Shown here: positions 55,701 through 64,000 of the stretch, piece after piece | How the letters are laid out: every line of letters starts with the position of its first letter | Position numbering within the stretch: the first letter of the stretch is position 1 | DNA from: Aphelocoma coerulescens | Lineage: Eukaryota; Chordata; Aves; Passeriformes; Corvidae | Length of the DNA: 64,000 bases | Direction: 5' to 3' | NCBI RefSeq assembly: GCF_041296385.1 | Contig: NC_091016.1 | Span: forward strand, 18,637,497 to 18,701,496 | Notes under the pieces: model-generated | Databases searched by the model: none | What the model saw: only the letters and a program-made list of their open reading frames with translations | Told to the model about the DNA's origin: nothing | Translations under genes and position numbers: made by a program

Positions 55701-56715
55701 ATGATGCATTTACCCATCAACCAACCACCACTGAAAGCACCAGCACCCAATACAACGGGTCCTAAACACACTGTTGCTCTGATCACCTAGATATGGTTAA
55801 CTTGGTTATTATTATTATCATTATTTACAGGGTATCAGCTGGCTAGATCCACTACAGACTACACTAAGTTCCTGCATAGAAAATACCCTTGGAGCCATCA
55901 TATTTTCCCAATCTTTCACAGCTTCTGTATGTGAGTGACAGTTTTAGAGGGAAGATTCTTCAGAAGTACTTTTAATTACTATTTCCTCCTTAGCTAGAAT
56001 GCATTAATTATAGCCTGTTCCTCCAGATAATAAGAAAATAAAAACCAGTGCAATATGAACACTACAAGAAACTTAATTACTGAGTCAGATGTCCTTTAGA
56101 TGTCAGTATGACTACAGAGAGGAGCAGGAAAATAAAACACACACATATCAGCCTCAAGTTGTTAGATCAGTTATCAAAACAATGTCTTTCCTCAGCAACT
56201 TCATTTTGAAGAGCTCAACCACCTAATTAATCAAACGCCTGTTACGTGTTTCAAAAATATGCTTTTTTTAATAAAGGAAGACAGCTGATGTATTTATTAC
56301 AAAGCAAATGTGGTAAATGGCTCTGTATGCAAATACAGAAGCACAGCATGACTTTGAAGTTTGAAGGTCAGATACAGTAACCATTCCCATCAAGGTTCTT
56401 ATGTCAGACTGCATCTTCTGGTTTACATCTGAGTTTAGGAGGAGGAAGAAAGAGAATTAAAAAGAAAAAAATAGAGTCAACCAGTTCTGTGACAACTTAA
56501 GAAGAACTGGCACACTATCATTCACCTGCTTTCCTTGAAAAATTTACTAAGACCCTATCTCCCACAAAATGAATAAAGAAAATGAAAAGTGTGCCAGGGG
56601 CACACAGGGTTTCATTTGGCTTTTCAACTTTGATTTTCCTGATGAAAAAACAATCTACTTAAGTCAGCAACGATTTTATGTTAAAGAAGAGAATGTCATC
56701 TCCTCCATCTCCACA
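46790..56715. other. Intronic DNA, no gene seen
   Basis: AT-rich sequence. A segment at about 52,400-52,440 (AGGCACATGCTTAAGCACTT) resembles the same old amniote repeat type as at 33.1 kb. A CAAAC/CCAAA simple-repeat stretch is at 53,144-53,219. The 139-codon plus frame at 53,337-53,756 is Ser/Lys/Phe-rich, without motifs, and is not called. A slightly GC-richer patch at 55,000-55,700 has several overlapping frames of about 100 codons and no recognisable product. Confidence 0.45.
53144..53219 (+). repeat. CCAAA/CAAAC simple repeat
   Basis: An irregular run of CCAAA, CAAAC and ACAAA units on the plus strand (T/G-rich on the other). A shorter A-rich stretch of similar composition is at 22,575-22,618. 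Confidence 0.8.
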
Positions 56716-56823
56716 GATGTTTCAAACCCTTATCATTTCAGAGAGCTGAAGGATTTTCTTGTTCATCAACATGTTTTATTTTAAAGCAGTATAGATTCAA
56801 CTGCAGAAGCATATCAGAGGATT
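56716..56823 (+). repeat. 108-bp direct repeat, copy A (intron 1)
   Basis: This segment aligns without gaps to 59,326-59,433, with 16 mismatches in 108 bases by hand count. It lies about 365 bp inside intron 1 from the exon 1 donor. Both copies contain an open frame ending in related residues (VSNPYHFRELKDF here, VSNPYPLRELKDI in copy B) and then the same terminal VLF-stop. The shared peptide may simply reflect the nucleotide identity. Copy A is preceded by a pyrimidine-rich stretch ending in CAG, which resembles a splice acceptor on the plus strand. I do not recognise the repeat family. Confidence 0.9.
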
Positions 56824-57188
56824 GATGTTCTTCCAGGCATCAGAGAATTTATCCCATACCATTCCATATTCCCAACAACTTCAGGATACAAAACTCAACA
56901 CCTGGGCCTGAAGGCAAACAAATATGCTTCAAGAGTCTGATCCACGTCAAAAAAGAAAAATAAAAAATATAAAGTATGTTTTACACGCATACCTCAAAGG
57001 CAAAAAAACCAATACAGATTTCTTTTTAGCACCACCACCACGTTTAAATACAGTAAAAACTGATAACACTTCCCAGTAAAAACACTGAGTTATAAACAAT
57101 CCCCTCTCACACATAAATAACAGAGACATTATACAAAGCAGACAGGAACATGGACGGATGTACACAAAATAAACACATTCAAACTTAC

Positions 57189-57366
57189 CCCACTCCAGAT
57201 ACTCAAGGATGTTCTTCTCTCTTCTCAGAGGGGAATTATTACATTCATCATAAAGGCAGATGAGTATATCCAGCAAGGTTTCCACACTGAAGCACTGCCC
57301 ATTAGTCTGCGTTGGCCCATCCAAAATAAACTGCTCCAACTGCTTCAAACGCACTTCTCCAGACAT
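57189..57366 (-). CDS. CDC42BPA: CDC42BPA (MRCK-alpha) first coding exon, N-terminal 59 codons plus one base
   Basis: This exon encodes the start of MRCK-alpha, a large cytoplasmic Ser/Thr kinase of the DMPK/ROCK family. The family acts downstream of CDC42 on myosin light chain phosphorylation, actomyosin contractility and cell polarity. The reading starts [18 protein letters not shown] and continues through a Cys-Leu-Tyr-Asp-Glu-Cys stretch to end at Leu-Glu-Trp. From memory this is near-identical to vertebrate MRCK-alpha and clearly different from MRCK-beta. It is the helical N-terminal segment ahead of the kinase domain, so no catalytic motif is expected here. The exon ends after TGG G at 57,189, followed by a consensus donor GTAAGTTT (57,188-57,181). 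The phase-1 junction fits an Ala codon completed by exon 2. The ATG at 57,366-57,364 was chosen because it matches the family start and has A at -3. An in-frame ATG six codons upstream (57,384) has a poor context. The remaining exons lie off the left edge. Confidence 0.95.
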
Positions 57367-57910
57367 GGTTGTTTCAGTTTGCATTGGGGTTTCTTTTTTA
57401 ATGATTATTATTACTTTGTCAGAAAAACAACAACAAAAAAAAAACTTTTGAGGGTTTTGTTGTTTAAAAAGAAGTCAACAGTATTTTTAACAAGTCTCAA
57501 ACTGCGGCGGTCCTTAATTGCCAGCCCACCTCGGTGTTCCCAGTTTGGAACTAAACCCTTGGAGTTTCAGACACACACATACAGTGTGGATATCTGTGTA
57601 TGCATGACTTTTAAGAGAAGAAAACAGTCATCCTAAAAAAAAATTAATAGGCTGAGTAAGAAGTGGGGGAAAAAAATATATATGGGCATTCCTGATGCTT
57701 TAAGAATAATAATTGCACTCAAATTCAACCGAGACTGCCTGACACCGATTTCACCGTGCGTGCACAGGCACACGCACTTATATATTTAAGAAGGTCTTCT
57801 CCTTCATTCCCAATGCAGATCATGCAGCGCGATCCTGCGAGGAGCCCCGCCGCAGCACCACGGGCTAACAGCCCCTCCGGTTCCGCTTCCCAGGACGGAT
57901 GGGAAGGGAA
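57367..57910 (-). other. CDC42BPA: Probable 5' UTR of CDC42BPA
   Basis: This is the sequence immediately 5' of the start codon on the minus strand. It begins AT-rich, with A-runs and T-runs near 57,400-57,480, and turns GC-rich beyond about 57,820. The 5' boundary is not determined: 57,910 is only the point about 30 bp downstream of a TATA-like element, and transcription may start further out in the CpG island. A non-coding upstream exon joined by splicing cannot be excluded. One in-frame upstream ATG (57,384-57,382) would add six residues (MQTETT) to the protein. Confidence 0.5.
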
Positions 57911-57929
57911 AAACAGATGTATTTACGTA

Positions 57930-57937
57930 TTTATATA
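57930..57937 (-). promoter_or_regulatory. TATA-like element in CDC42BPA direction
   Basis: On the minus strand this reads TATATAAA, matching the TATA-box consensus, at the AT-rich inner edge of the CpG island. If used, initiation would be expected near 57,907, giving about 540 nt of 5' UTR. A second TATATAAG-like match lies near 57,780. CpG-island promoters usually lack a functional TATA box and AT-rich matches arise by chance, so this is a candidate only. Confidence 0.25.
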
Positions 57938-57972
57938 AGCGAAAGGCAGCAGAAATGAGGGCGCACACCGGC

Positions 57973-57992
57973 GGGGAGGGAGGGAGGGAGGG
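57973..57992 (+). repeat. GGGA tandem run, G-quadruplex-forming
   Basis: Five runs of three or more G separated by single A residues form a short (GGGA)n microsatellite and a textbook intramolecular G-quadruplex sequence. It lies on the plus strand, which is the template strand for CDC42BPA transcription, within the promoter or 5' UTR region. Confidence 0.8.
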
Positions 57993-58298
57993 ATGAGGGG
58001 CCGCGCAGCCCCGCCGCCCCCCGCCGCCTCCCCCGGCCCCGGCAGCGCCTCCGCGGCCACTACGGGGTGGGGCGCAGCCCCCCCTCCTCAGGGCGCAGCC
58101 ACGTCCTGCCCCGGGCAGCCTTTCCCTTCCTCCTCCTCCTCCTTACCGAGTCTCCTTTTAAGGCTTTTCAGTGATTCAAAAAAACTAAAGTCTTCATCGT
58201 CGCCCCCTTCTCCTCCGCTGCGCCAAGGGGCGGCGGGCGGGACGCGCGCCCCGACACACCGGCGAAAGCGCTCCGAGCCCTGTCAAATCCTTCCCATG

Positions 58299-58327
58299 GC
58301 TGCGGCGGCGGCTGCTGCTGCTGCGGA
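58299..58327. repeat. Mixed GCG/GCT triplet run
   Basis: Consecutive GCG and then GCT triplets are followed shortly by a CCT triplet run (about 58,336-58,352). A similar CCT run lies near 58,131-58,143. These are GC-rich triplet microsatellites inside the CpG island. Their plus-strand and minus-strand frames give Ala-rich or other homopolymeric peptides that should not be taken as protein. Confidence 0.7.
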
Positions 58328-58428
58328 GACGGCGCCCTCCTCCTCCTCCTCCCGGTGCGCGTCCTGGGGCGGAGGGAAAGCGCCGGCGTCCCCGCTCCGG
58401 CCGCACGCTGCGGGCCGGGAGGCCCCGA

Positions 58429-58450
58429 CGGCGGCGGCGACGGCGGCGGC
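58429..58450. repeat. CGG triplet run, one interruption
   Basis: A run of CGG triplets is broken by a single CGA and lies in the CpG island upstream of CDC42BPA. Runs of this kind in 5' UTRs and promoters tend to vary in length and form stable secondary structure. This one is short (seven units). Confidence 0.7.
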
Positions 58451-58572
58451 TTCACTCCCGGCGGCGCGATGGTGTCCCGGCTTCGCCCCCCCGGGCAAAG
58501 GGCATCCTCGGGCGGTGCGTGTGCGGGGTGTGTGTGTGCGTGCGCGGGGCGGCGGGGAGGGGTAGCGGCGGC

Positions 58573-58679
58573 GCCCTCCCTCCCCGGCTCGCTCCCTCCC
58601 TCTCTCCGCTTCCGCGCCCTCCTCTCCCCCGCCGCTCCCTCCCTCTCTCCTTCCTTCCCTCCCTCCCTCCTTCCCTCCC
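58573..58679. repeat. Polypyrimidine CCCT/CCTT tract
   Basis: About 107 bp is almost wholly pyrimidine on the plus strand, made of CCCT, CTCT and CCTT units with a few GC interruptions. Mirror-like homopurine/homopyrimidine tracts of this type can form H-DNA, and they bind Sp/KLF and PTB/hnRNP K-type proteins. It lies just beside the YY1-like site at 58,724. Confidence 0.75.
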
Positions 58680-58723
58680 GCGGTCACACGCGGCAGCTGC
58701 CGCCGCCGAGCGCGCAGCAGCCC

Positions 58724-58734
58724 AACATGGCGGC
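58724..58734 (+). promoter_or_regulatory. YY1-like site (AACATGGCGGC)
   Basis: The 11-mer matches the known YY1 consensus AANATGGCGGC in the plus orientation within the CpG island. YY1 sites of this form are often just downstream of a transcription start on the same strand. A second looser match (AAAATGGCAGC) lies at 59,471-59,481, also in plus orientation. Both face away from CDC42BPA, which may hint at divergent plus-strand initiation. Confidence 0.45.
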
Positions 58735-59325
58735 CGCGGCGGGGGGGAGCCGCCGCCGAGCGCCGCCGCAGCGCGGGGAGCCGAGCCCGGGGCCGCCGCT
58801 ACTGATGGGATTGAGGGGAGGAGGGGATGCTGCAGCAGGGAATGCAGGGATACGGGCGGACCCAGGGATACGGGAGGGAGAGAGGGAGAGAGGGCGGGAG
58901 TGGGGAGGCCGCAGCGCAGCTGTCCGCAGGCTGCGGCCGCCCGCGCTGGGCTATCCCGGGCGGACCCGCCCGGCCGGCCGGGGATCCCTCCGGGCTTTGC
59001 CCCGAGCCGAGGGGAGCAGCCGCTGCCGTTGCCCGGCCCGGTTCCGCTCAGCCGCCTCCCCAGCAATAAGGCCTTTGAATAAAAATCCCCGCCTGGTTAG
59101 GAGGGCGGACAGGGGGGAGCGGCGCCTGTCTGCCGTTCCGAGGGGATCTGCCGAGCTCCAGGTGCGAGCACGGACTCCGGCTGTCTCACACTTCGGGGGC
59201 TTAAAAACGTGACAGAAAATGCGTCAGCTCGCGGCGGTTCTCTCCTCACTGGCGAAGTGCCTCTCCTCATCGAGGAGCCCACCGTGCCACCACATCACAC
59301 ACCGGGAAAACAAGCTCCTTTCGCG

Positions 59326-59433
59326 GGCGTTTCAAACCCGTATCCTTTAAGAGAGCTGAAGGATATTCTTGTCGATGAACGTGTTTTGTTTTAAGGCGGT
59401 ATAGACTCAACTGCAGAAGCACATGAGAGGATT
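59326..59433 (+). repeat. 108-bp direct repeat, copy B (upstream edge of CpG island)
   Basis: This is the partner of copy A, 2,610 bp to the right in the same orientation. It has five CpG dinucleotides (in GGCGT, CCCGTA, GTCGATG, AACGTG and GGCGGT). In copy A none survives, and three of the five are TG or CA as expected from methyl-cytosine deamination. This copy is therefore probably closer to the ancestral sequence. Weak similarity may continue past the right end (ATTGATnTnTTnCAGG in both, with a 6-nt offset). No similarity is evident to the left of the block. Confidence 0.9.
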
Positions 59434-62400
59434 TTGCATTGATCTCTTTGCAGGACCACCTGTGCGGTGGAAAATGGCAGCTGCCCACCAGCACATGGTA
59501 GCAGCTCTCCTGGCCAAAGGTGTCAGGGATGCGCTGTGGTGCTCAGGGGATGGAATGACATCTCTAAGTCAACGGGTAACTTCAGTTCGTCCTTTCTCAG
59601 GAATCAGATGGAAGGGGAGGAAGGCCATACAGCCCCCAAAGGTCACCAGCTGTAGGTGAAGTTCAGCATTCTCCTGAAGCCCACCAAGTCCTGCATCTTC
59701 TGGAGCTCAAGGGAAGGAAGCACCTCAGGCATCTGCTTCCTCAGCTCAATAACCAACAGATGACCTTCAGTTGGGTTTTGCTGTAACAAGCATCTCTAGA
59801 ACACTTTTTTTTTTTTTACACTGGCCTTTTTACCAGCTGATATAAAATGTCAACAGTCTTACATACCCATTAATTATTATCACATTCACAATGTGATTAA
59901 AGTCCCATATGTTTGCTCAGAATCACTCGGCTGTATATAAAGTCACTGGTGCAAAGCTAGAGAGGAGCAGTGACTCCCACCCTGTGCATGCAGAATGGCA
60001 GAGCAGACTCTTGGCAAAAGAAGGAAAGTGCAGAGAATTTAATTCTAAAAGCTTTTTACTCAAAAGACCTCCAAGAAATGCTAGAAACCACTACAACTGT
60101 AAGTGAGCTTGTGATAGGTAGAAGATAGGATTAAACTGAGAGGATGGGAATAAGGAAAAGGTTTCCTCCCCGTGCTGGGGTACACCGTTGGTATGACAAG
60201 AGCCTTGGGCCAGTATCTGAGGTGCTGCTGGTCCTTGTCTGCTACAGTCTCAGCAGTGCCTCTGTGGTAGGAGCCTGCTCCAAAGCTGTGGCACACAGGC
60301 AGTTTTACAGTGAGAGTAAGGCATTTCCTGCTGGCTCTCGACTGAACTTGTGGAAATTGGGTTTGAAGCTGGGGGTGGGGGATGCCTGATGACAGCAATA
60401 AAAATAGATTGCTATTGCAGGGGTAGGTGGCCCAGATCAGATAGCACTTCCTATAGGGGTTGGAGACACAGCATCCAAGTTCATCCTGAGATGGGTTGCA
60501 GAGGGAAAACGAAGAAGACTAAGAGTTAAAGGGATGTTAGCTCCTTGGACTTTGGCACTGCTTGGTAGGGAAGTGAACTGAAGAACCAATGCCAGAGATA
60601 TGATGGGTGTGGATATTTCACTTATTTTCTTAGGTTACTGTGTTTTCCTTAGCCAATTATAAAGTCTTTCCTTGTTTTAATTGCAGATCAAGTGTTTGCA
60701 AACAAGGATGGATAGCCAGAAAAGGCAGTCTCTTTCCCTATATTTCTGGTTTTAAAACTGAACCCTCATTTCTGCTAGCATCGCTTGACAGAAGCTGCAC
60801 ATTCTTTTCAGCTTGAGTGAGGCTACCAGTAAAACCAAGCAACCTGCAGTTGAACACAAAACCCAGGAATTATTTGTTCCCTCCTCATTTAATAGCCTGT
60901 CTAGAAATATACAGGCATCCCCAGAACAACTGGTGATACACCCACTGGGCTACAGTCAGCTGTCATGCCACAGAAGCTGTGAGGAACAGGTAACACCAGC
61001 AGTGACTGGTGGCACTTTTATTTGCTGGGAATTATCCAGATGAGTAATTCTCACCGTATACCCATGGGATGGAAAGATATTTTCTCTGCCTTATAAGAAA
61101 GACTTTAGTTCAGAATATTTAGAAAACCAACAAAATAATGTAATGTAACACTCAGAAATTCCTTCTCTCTTGTAAATTCTGTCACTGAGACACTGCGTCC
61201 TAAAAATACACCCAAGTTGTGCAAACATACCCCAGTATCTTTCATAATTATCATGTTTGTTTCAGCCTGTTCTTGTTTTAATAATATCACAATAATATTT
61301 TCATCCTCTTGCTTAGCTTTACAAATGTTTACAGTACCTAAAGTATAACTAATGATAATAAGGAATTAGTATCTTACAATAAATTAAGCAAGCTGATAGC
61401 TTTAGAGGGAATAGTGTGGAATGAGGAGGATATGGTTGAAACAATGTAGTTTATATATTAACAACCTGTATGTTGAGTGTTTCAATAGTTATTGTTGGTA
61501 TAATAGTGTAAGCAGCCTTTTCTCTCCAGGGACAGAGGTTTGTTGTTTTTGGGGAAGTGTTGTGGATATCTGCTTTTGGTGTGCAAAGCATTTCTAAAGT
61601 CAAGATGCACCCCACATTCAGGTGAATAATGCTTGTGAGGGGTAGATCTACTACATGCATAGGGACAAGTACTCAAGAGGGGCATTTATGTGTTGACAAA
61701 ATTTTGCATCCAGGCTTTTGTGTTCCCTAAAACTTCACTATGTAGATACATGTTGTTTGTACTGATACAGCAGTTCATCTCCTGAGCAAAATTTTGTAGT
61801 ACTCTGCAAAAACAGTGCTGGCACCCAATTTAGAGGATGTGTGTATAGACATGGGATGGTACTATTTGAAAAGGGGTCCTACAGCTGTTGCCTGAACTAC
61901 AGTAATAACTTAGGTTATTGGAAGAGATTGCAGGTAGCTGCAGATGGAGCACACAGTGGTTACACTCTAGGAGAACAGTGAAGACCAATGTGTGTGAGTT
62001 GAGCAACACTTGTTCTATAATCTGTTCCACTGTAGTTTCACATAAATCTTGCTGCTGAGGCCAACTTAATCCTAGTGAACACAGAGATCTCTTCACTGAA
62101 ACTGATGGCTATTGCAGAACTTAATTAGTCTCAGTACCTATAATAAGGCATTTAGTAACACACTTTAATGTTTTTAAAGACTTGTAAATCTACTATTCTT
62201 TCCCTCTCTAACTGCCTTGCCAAGACCTATTTCTCCTGTGAGGTCTACAGACAAGTCCAACTACAAGCACTAAATGGTACCTGGCAAGCTTGATGCTTAA
62301 TATTTACCTAATCCCAAAACAATGATCATAAATGTGTATGTATATAAAGGCATTGTAAATACGGAATTATCTCTCTCTTCCCTTATGCTTCTTTTATTGG

Positions 62401-64000
62401 TCTTTGGAGTCTTATTTATAATCTTTATGATTTTCTGTGAATGGCTGAACTGAATAATTTTACCTCAGAGAGATATTGCATCATGCTGATCTCACTACAC
62501 TGGATCTGTACTGGCCTTATCCCCCTGGTTTTAGTCTTCATTTAAAACTAATGAGAATGTGGCCACCACCAGCTTACAGTTTTCTGTGAAGAATGAAGCA
62601 GGTTTGACCCTGCAGAAGTGTCCAGGGGTGCTGTGCTCTCAACAGAAACAAGGTAGCCTCTGTGATTAAAGAAGAGGAGAGGAAGTATTGGAATTGCATT
62701 TATAGCTGCATGAAATTGCTATAATTTGAATCCTGCTTTTATGATGCAGACTAGGAACTGACCAAAGTCACGTCTCATTCTGGCCTCCAAATAGGACCCT
62801 GTGTTTGCACTCTGACAATGCTGTTTCATCTCTCAATATGTTGTTTTTTTCCTATGAAAGTGGGGCCAAGTCTGCCAAAGCTCTTAGGGCTGCTGTAAAC
62901 CTTAATTAATGTCAGTGTAGCAGTCTGAGATTCTTTTTTATTTTCCTTTCTTCAGTAACATAAATCTAAGACTGTTATTTTATTTTCCCTCTTGTTTTTG
63001 TAGTCTGTAATGTCTGCAACTTTTCAAGCCTTCAGTCCCTCCATAGTCCAGTTCTTTCCTGTGGATTTCTCTATCTGTGCTGATATTTTATTCCTCCATG
63101 TCCAGAATCTGTTACCTGTGTTATGCCATCTTGAAAAGCTGAACTTTCCTCAAGATAATTCACTCCCTTAAATGAAGATATTTAATGATGTAGAACTCTT
63201 TGTCAGGTCAAGTGGCTTCTTAAATTGAAGAGTTCTGAGGAAGACCACATATTTACTTGTGAAACTGGATGGATGCAAATTTCTGCCACTGCCACACAAA
63301 GTACAGCCAGATAATCCATTGATTCAAAAGGAAAGTGGATGTATTTGCATTATCTGGCTGATGCCTATACAAAGCTAGTGTTGCTCAACTTACAACAGCA
63401 ATAACTCAGCATGAAAGCTGCTTCTAAACCTACTCTCTTTGCAGTGGTTCATAGTTTCTACTGATCATAATCAAGGCTTTCAATGTCTGTTGCTCTAGAA
63501 TGAGTACCTCTTCTGCTGGTGAACACTCAATGCTGTATTATGGACCTTTTTTTTATTAAAAGGGTGTACTTAGAGATTAATTCAGTGAGGATCTCACTGT
63601 GAAAGTGATTTCTGAAGAGCTGCTACTGTCATGTAAGTAACATTGATGGAAGGGATGAGGAATGAGGAAACTACTAAGAGATCTTTGATTGGGCAAGGAA
63701 ACAGGATGAAGTGAGGAAAAATGGGATAGATGAGAGAGGGAGGGAACACAACAGCTAATTTGGAAATCATATGGGAAGGACAAGTGATTTAGAAAGGGAA
63801 AGTCAGGGGCAGGGAGTTTGGCAAGAGAGAGGGAGGTAAGCTTGTGAAGAAGGAGGGGGGAAAATACTTACTTGTAAAACCCAGCAAATTCTGTACTTAG
63901 ATGAAAACAAGCCCAGAAAGGAGCCTAATTTGGATTATGAACCCAGGGTGGATGGAGCTGGATTAACTTTATGTCAGAGAGAAGCTCAGAGTGCCTAGCT
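59434..64000. other. Upstream intergenic DNA, no gene seen
   Basis: Sequence 5' of CDC42BPA beyond the CpG island. A GC-moderate patch at 59,440-59,760 and another at 60,130-60,480 hold frames of 60-105 codons on both strands with no recognised domain. A T12 run lies near 59,807. The right end (63,640-63,860) is purine-rich on the plus strand. No exon of a neighbouring gene was recognised. Confidence 0.5.

Larger units (their letters stand above)
1..57188 (-). other. CDC42BPA: CDC42BPA intron 1 (3' end beyond window)
   Basis: The intron starts at the GTAAGT donor (57,188-57,183) and is read leftwards. No frame in the remaining 57 kb resembles MRCK-alpha exon 2, which should encode the lead-in to the kinase glycine-rich loop, so the whole interval is inferred to be intronic. 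A very long first intron is known for this gene in mammals. A short second exon could have been missed by eye, so full intronic status is an inference. Confidence 0.7.
57820..59340. promoter_or_regulatory. CDC42BPA: CpG-island promoter of CDC42BPA
   Basis: A block of about 1.5 kb is extremely rich in G+C and CpG, in sharp contrast to the AT-rich DNA on both sides. It sits directly 5' of the CDC42BPA start codon, as expected for a broadly expressed vertebrate gene. It contains GC-box-like motifs (for example GGGGCGGAG near 58,366), CGG and CCT triplet runs, a long CCCT/CCTT polypyrimidine tract and a YY1-like ATGGCGGC site. Long open frames on both strands here (up to 285 codons) are Ala/Pro/Arg/Gly-rich low complexity caused by the lack of stop codons in GC-rich DNA, and are not called as genes. 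The exact start sites cannot be placed by eye. Confidence 0.85.

Noticed and set aside
57189..57366. MRCK-beta (CDC42BPB) or a ROCK kinase as the identity of exon 1
   Set aside because: The [18 protein letters not shown] start and the [23 protein letters not shown] end fit MRCK-alpha. The remembered beta N-terminus differs at many positions, and ROCK N-termini are unrelated.
58355..59212. 285-codon plus frame, and overlapping long frames on both strands at 57,993-59,082
   Set aside because: They are Ala/Pro/Gly/Arg-rich low-complexity products of GC-rich CpG-island DNA, overlapping in several frames at once, with no domain.

Overview
The window looks like bird nuclear DNA. It is AT-rich and gene-poor, and it carries recognisable CR1 LINE remnants. 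The clearest is a CR1 3' end at about 20,162-20,284 that finishes in the octamer units ATTCTAAG and ATTCTATG. A short LTR-like sequence of a type I associate with avian endogenous retroviruses lies near 14.6 kb. Species cannot be fixed from the sequence; Neoaves is a guess.

One protein-coding gene can be supported. Its first coding exon is on the minus strand at 57,366-57,189 and encodes the N-terminus of MRCK-alpha (CDC42BPA), a CDC42-binding myotonic-dystrophy-kinase-related kinase. The exon ends in a phase-1 donor (GTAAGT), and the intron runs left from 57,188. I found no second exon, so the left 57 kb is best read as part of a very long intron 1. To the right of the exon lie the 5' UTR and promoter in a strong CpG island (about 57,820-59,340). 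It holds G-quadruplex-forming, polypyrimidine and triplet-repeat tracts, YY1-like sites and TATA-like sites. From about 59.4 kb to 64 kb the sequence looks like upstream intergenic DNA.

The intron is mostly featureless to the eye, apart from old repeats and simple repeats. Several points stand out. One is a plus-strand, protein-like open frame at 13,377-13,781 followed by an A-run, possibly a retrocopy or nested exon. Another is a perfect 12-bp hairpin at 7,594-7,623 inside three CACCTG/CAGGTG E-boxes spaced exactly 16 bp apart. A third is a 108-bp gap-free direct repeat (92/108 identical) with one copy in intron 1 (56,716-56,823) and one at the upstream edge of the CpG island (59,326-59,433), so the pair brackets exon 1 and the promoter. 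There is also a 31-nt AT palindrome near 25.5 kb and a perfect 23-bp tandem duplication at 46.7 kb.

No complete novel multi-gene system is visible. No tRNA, rRNA or CRISPR array was recognised. Almost all other open frames here are short, low-complexity or antisense to repeats, and look like chance.
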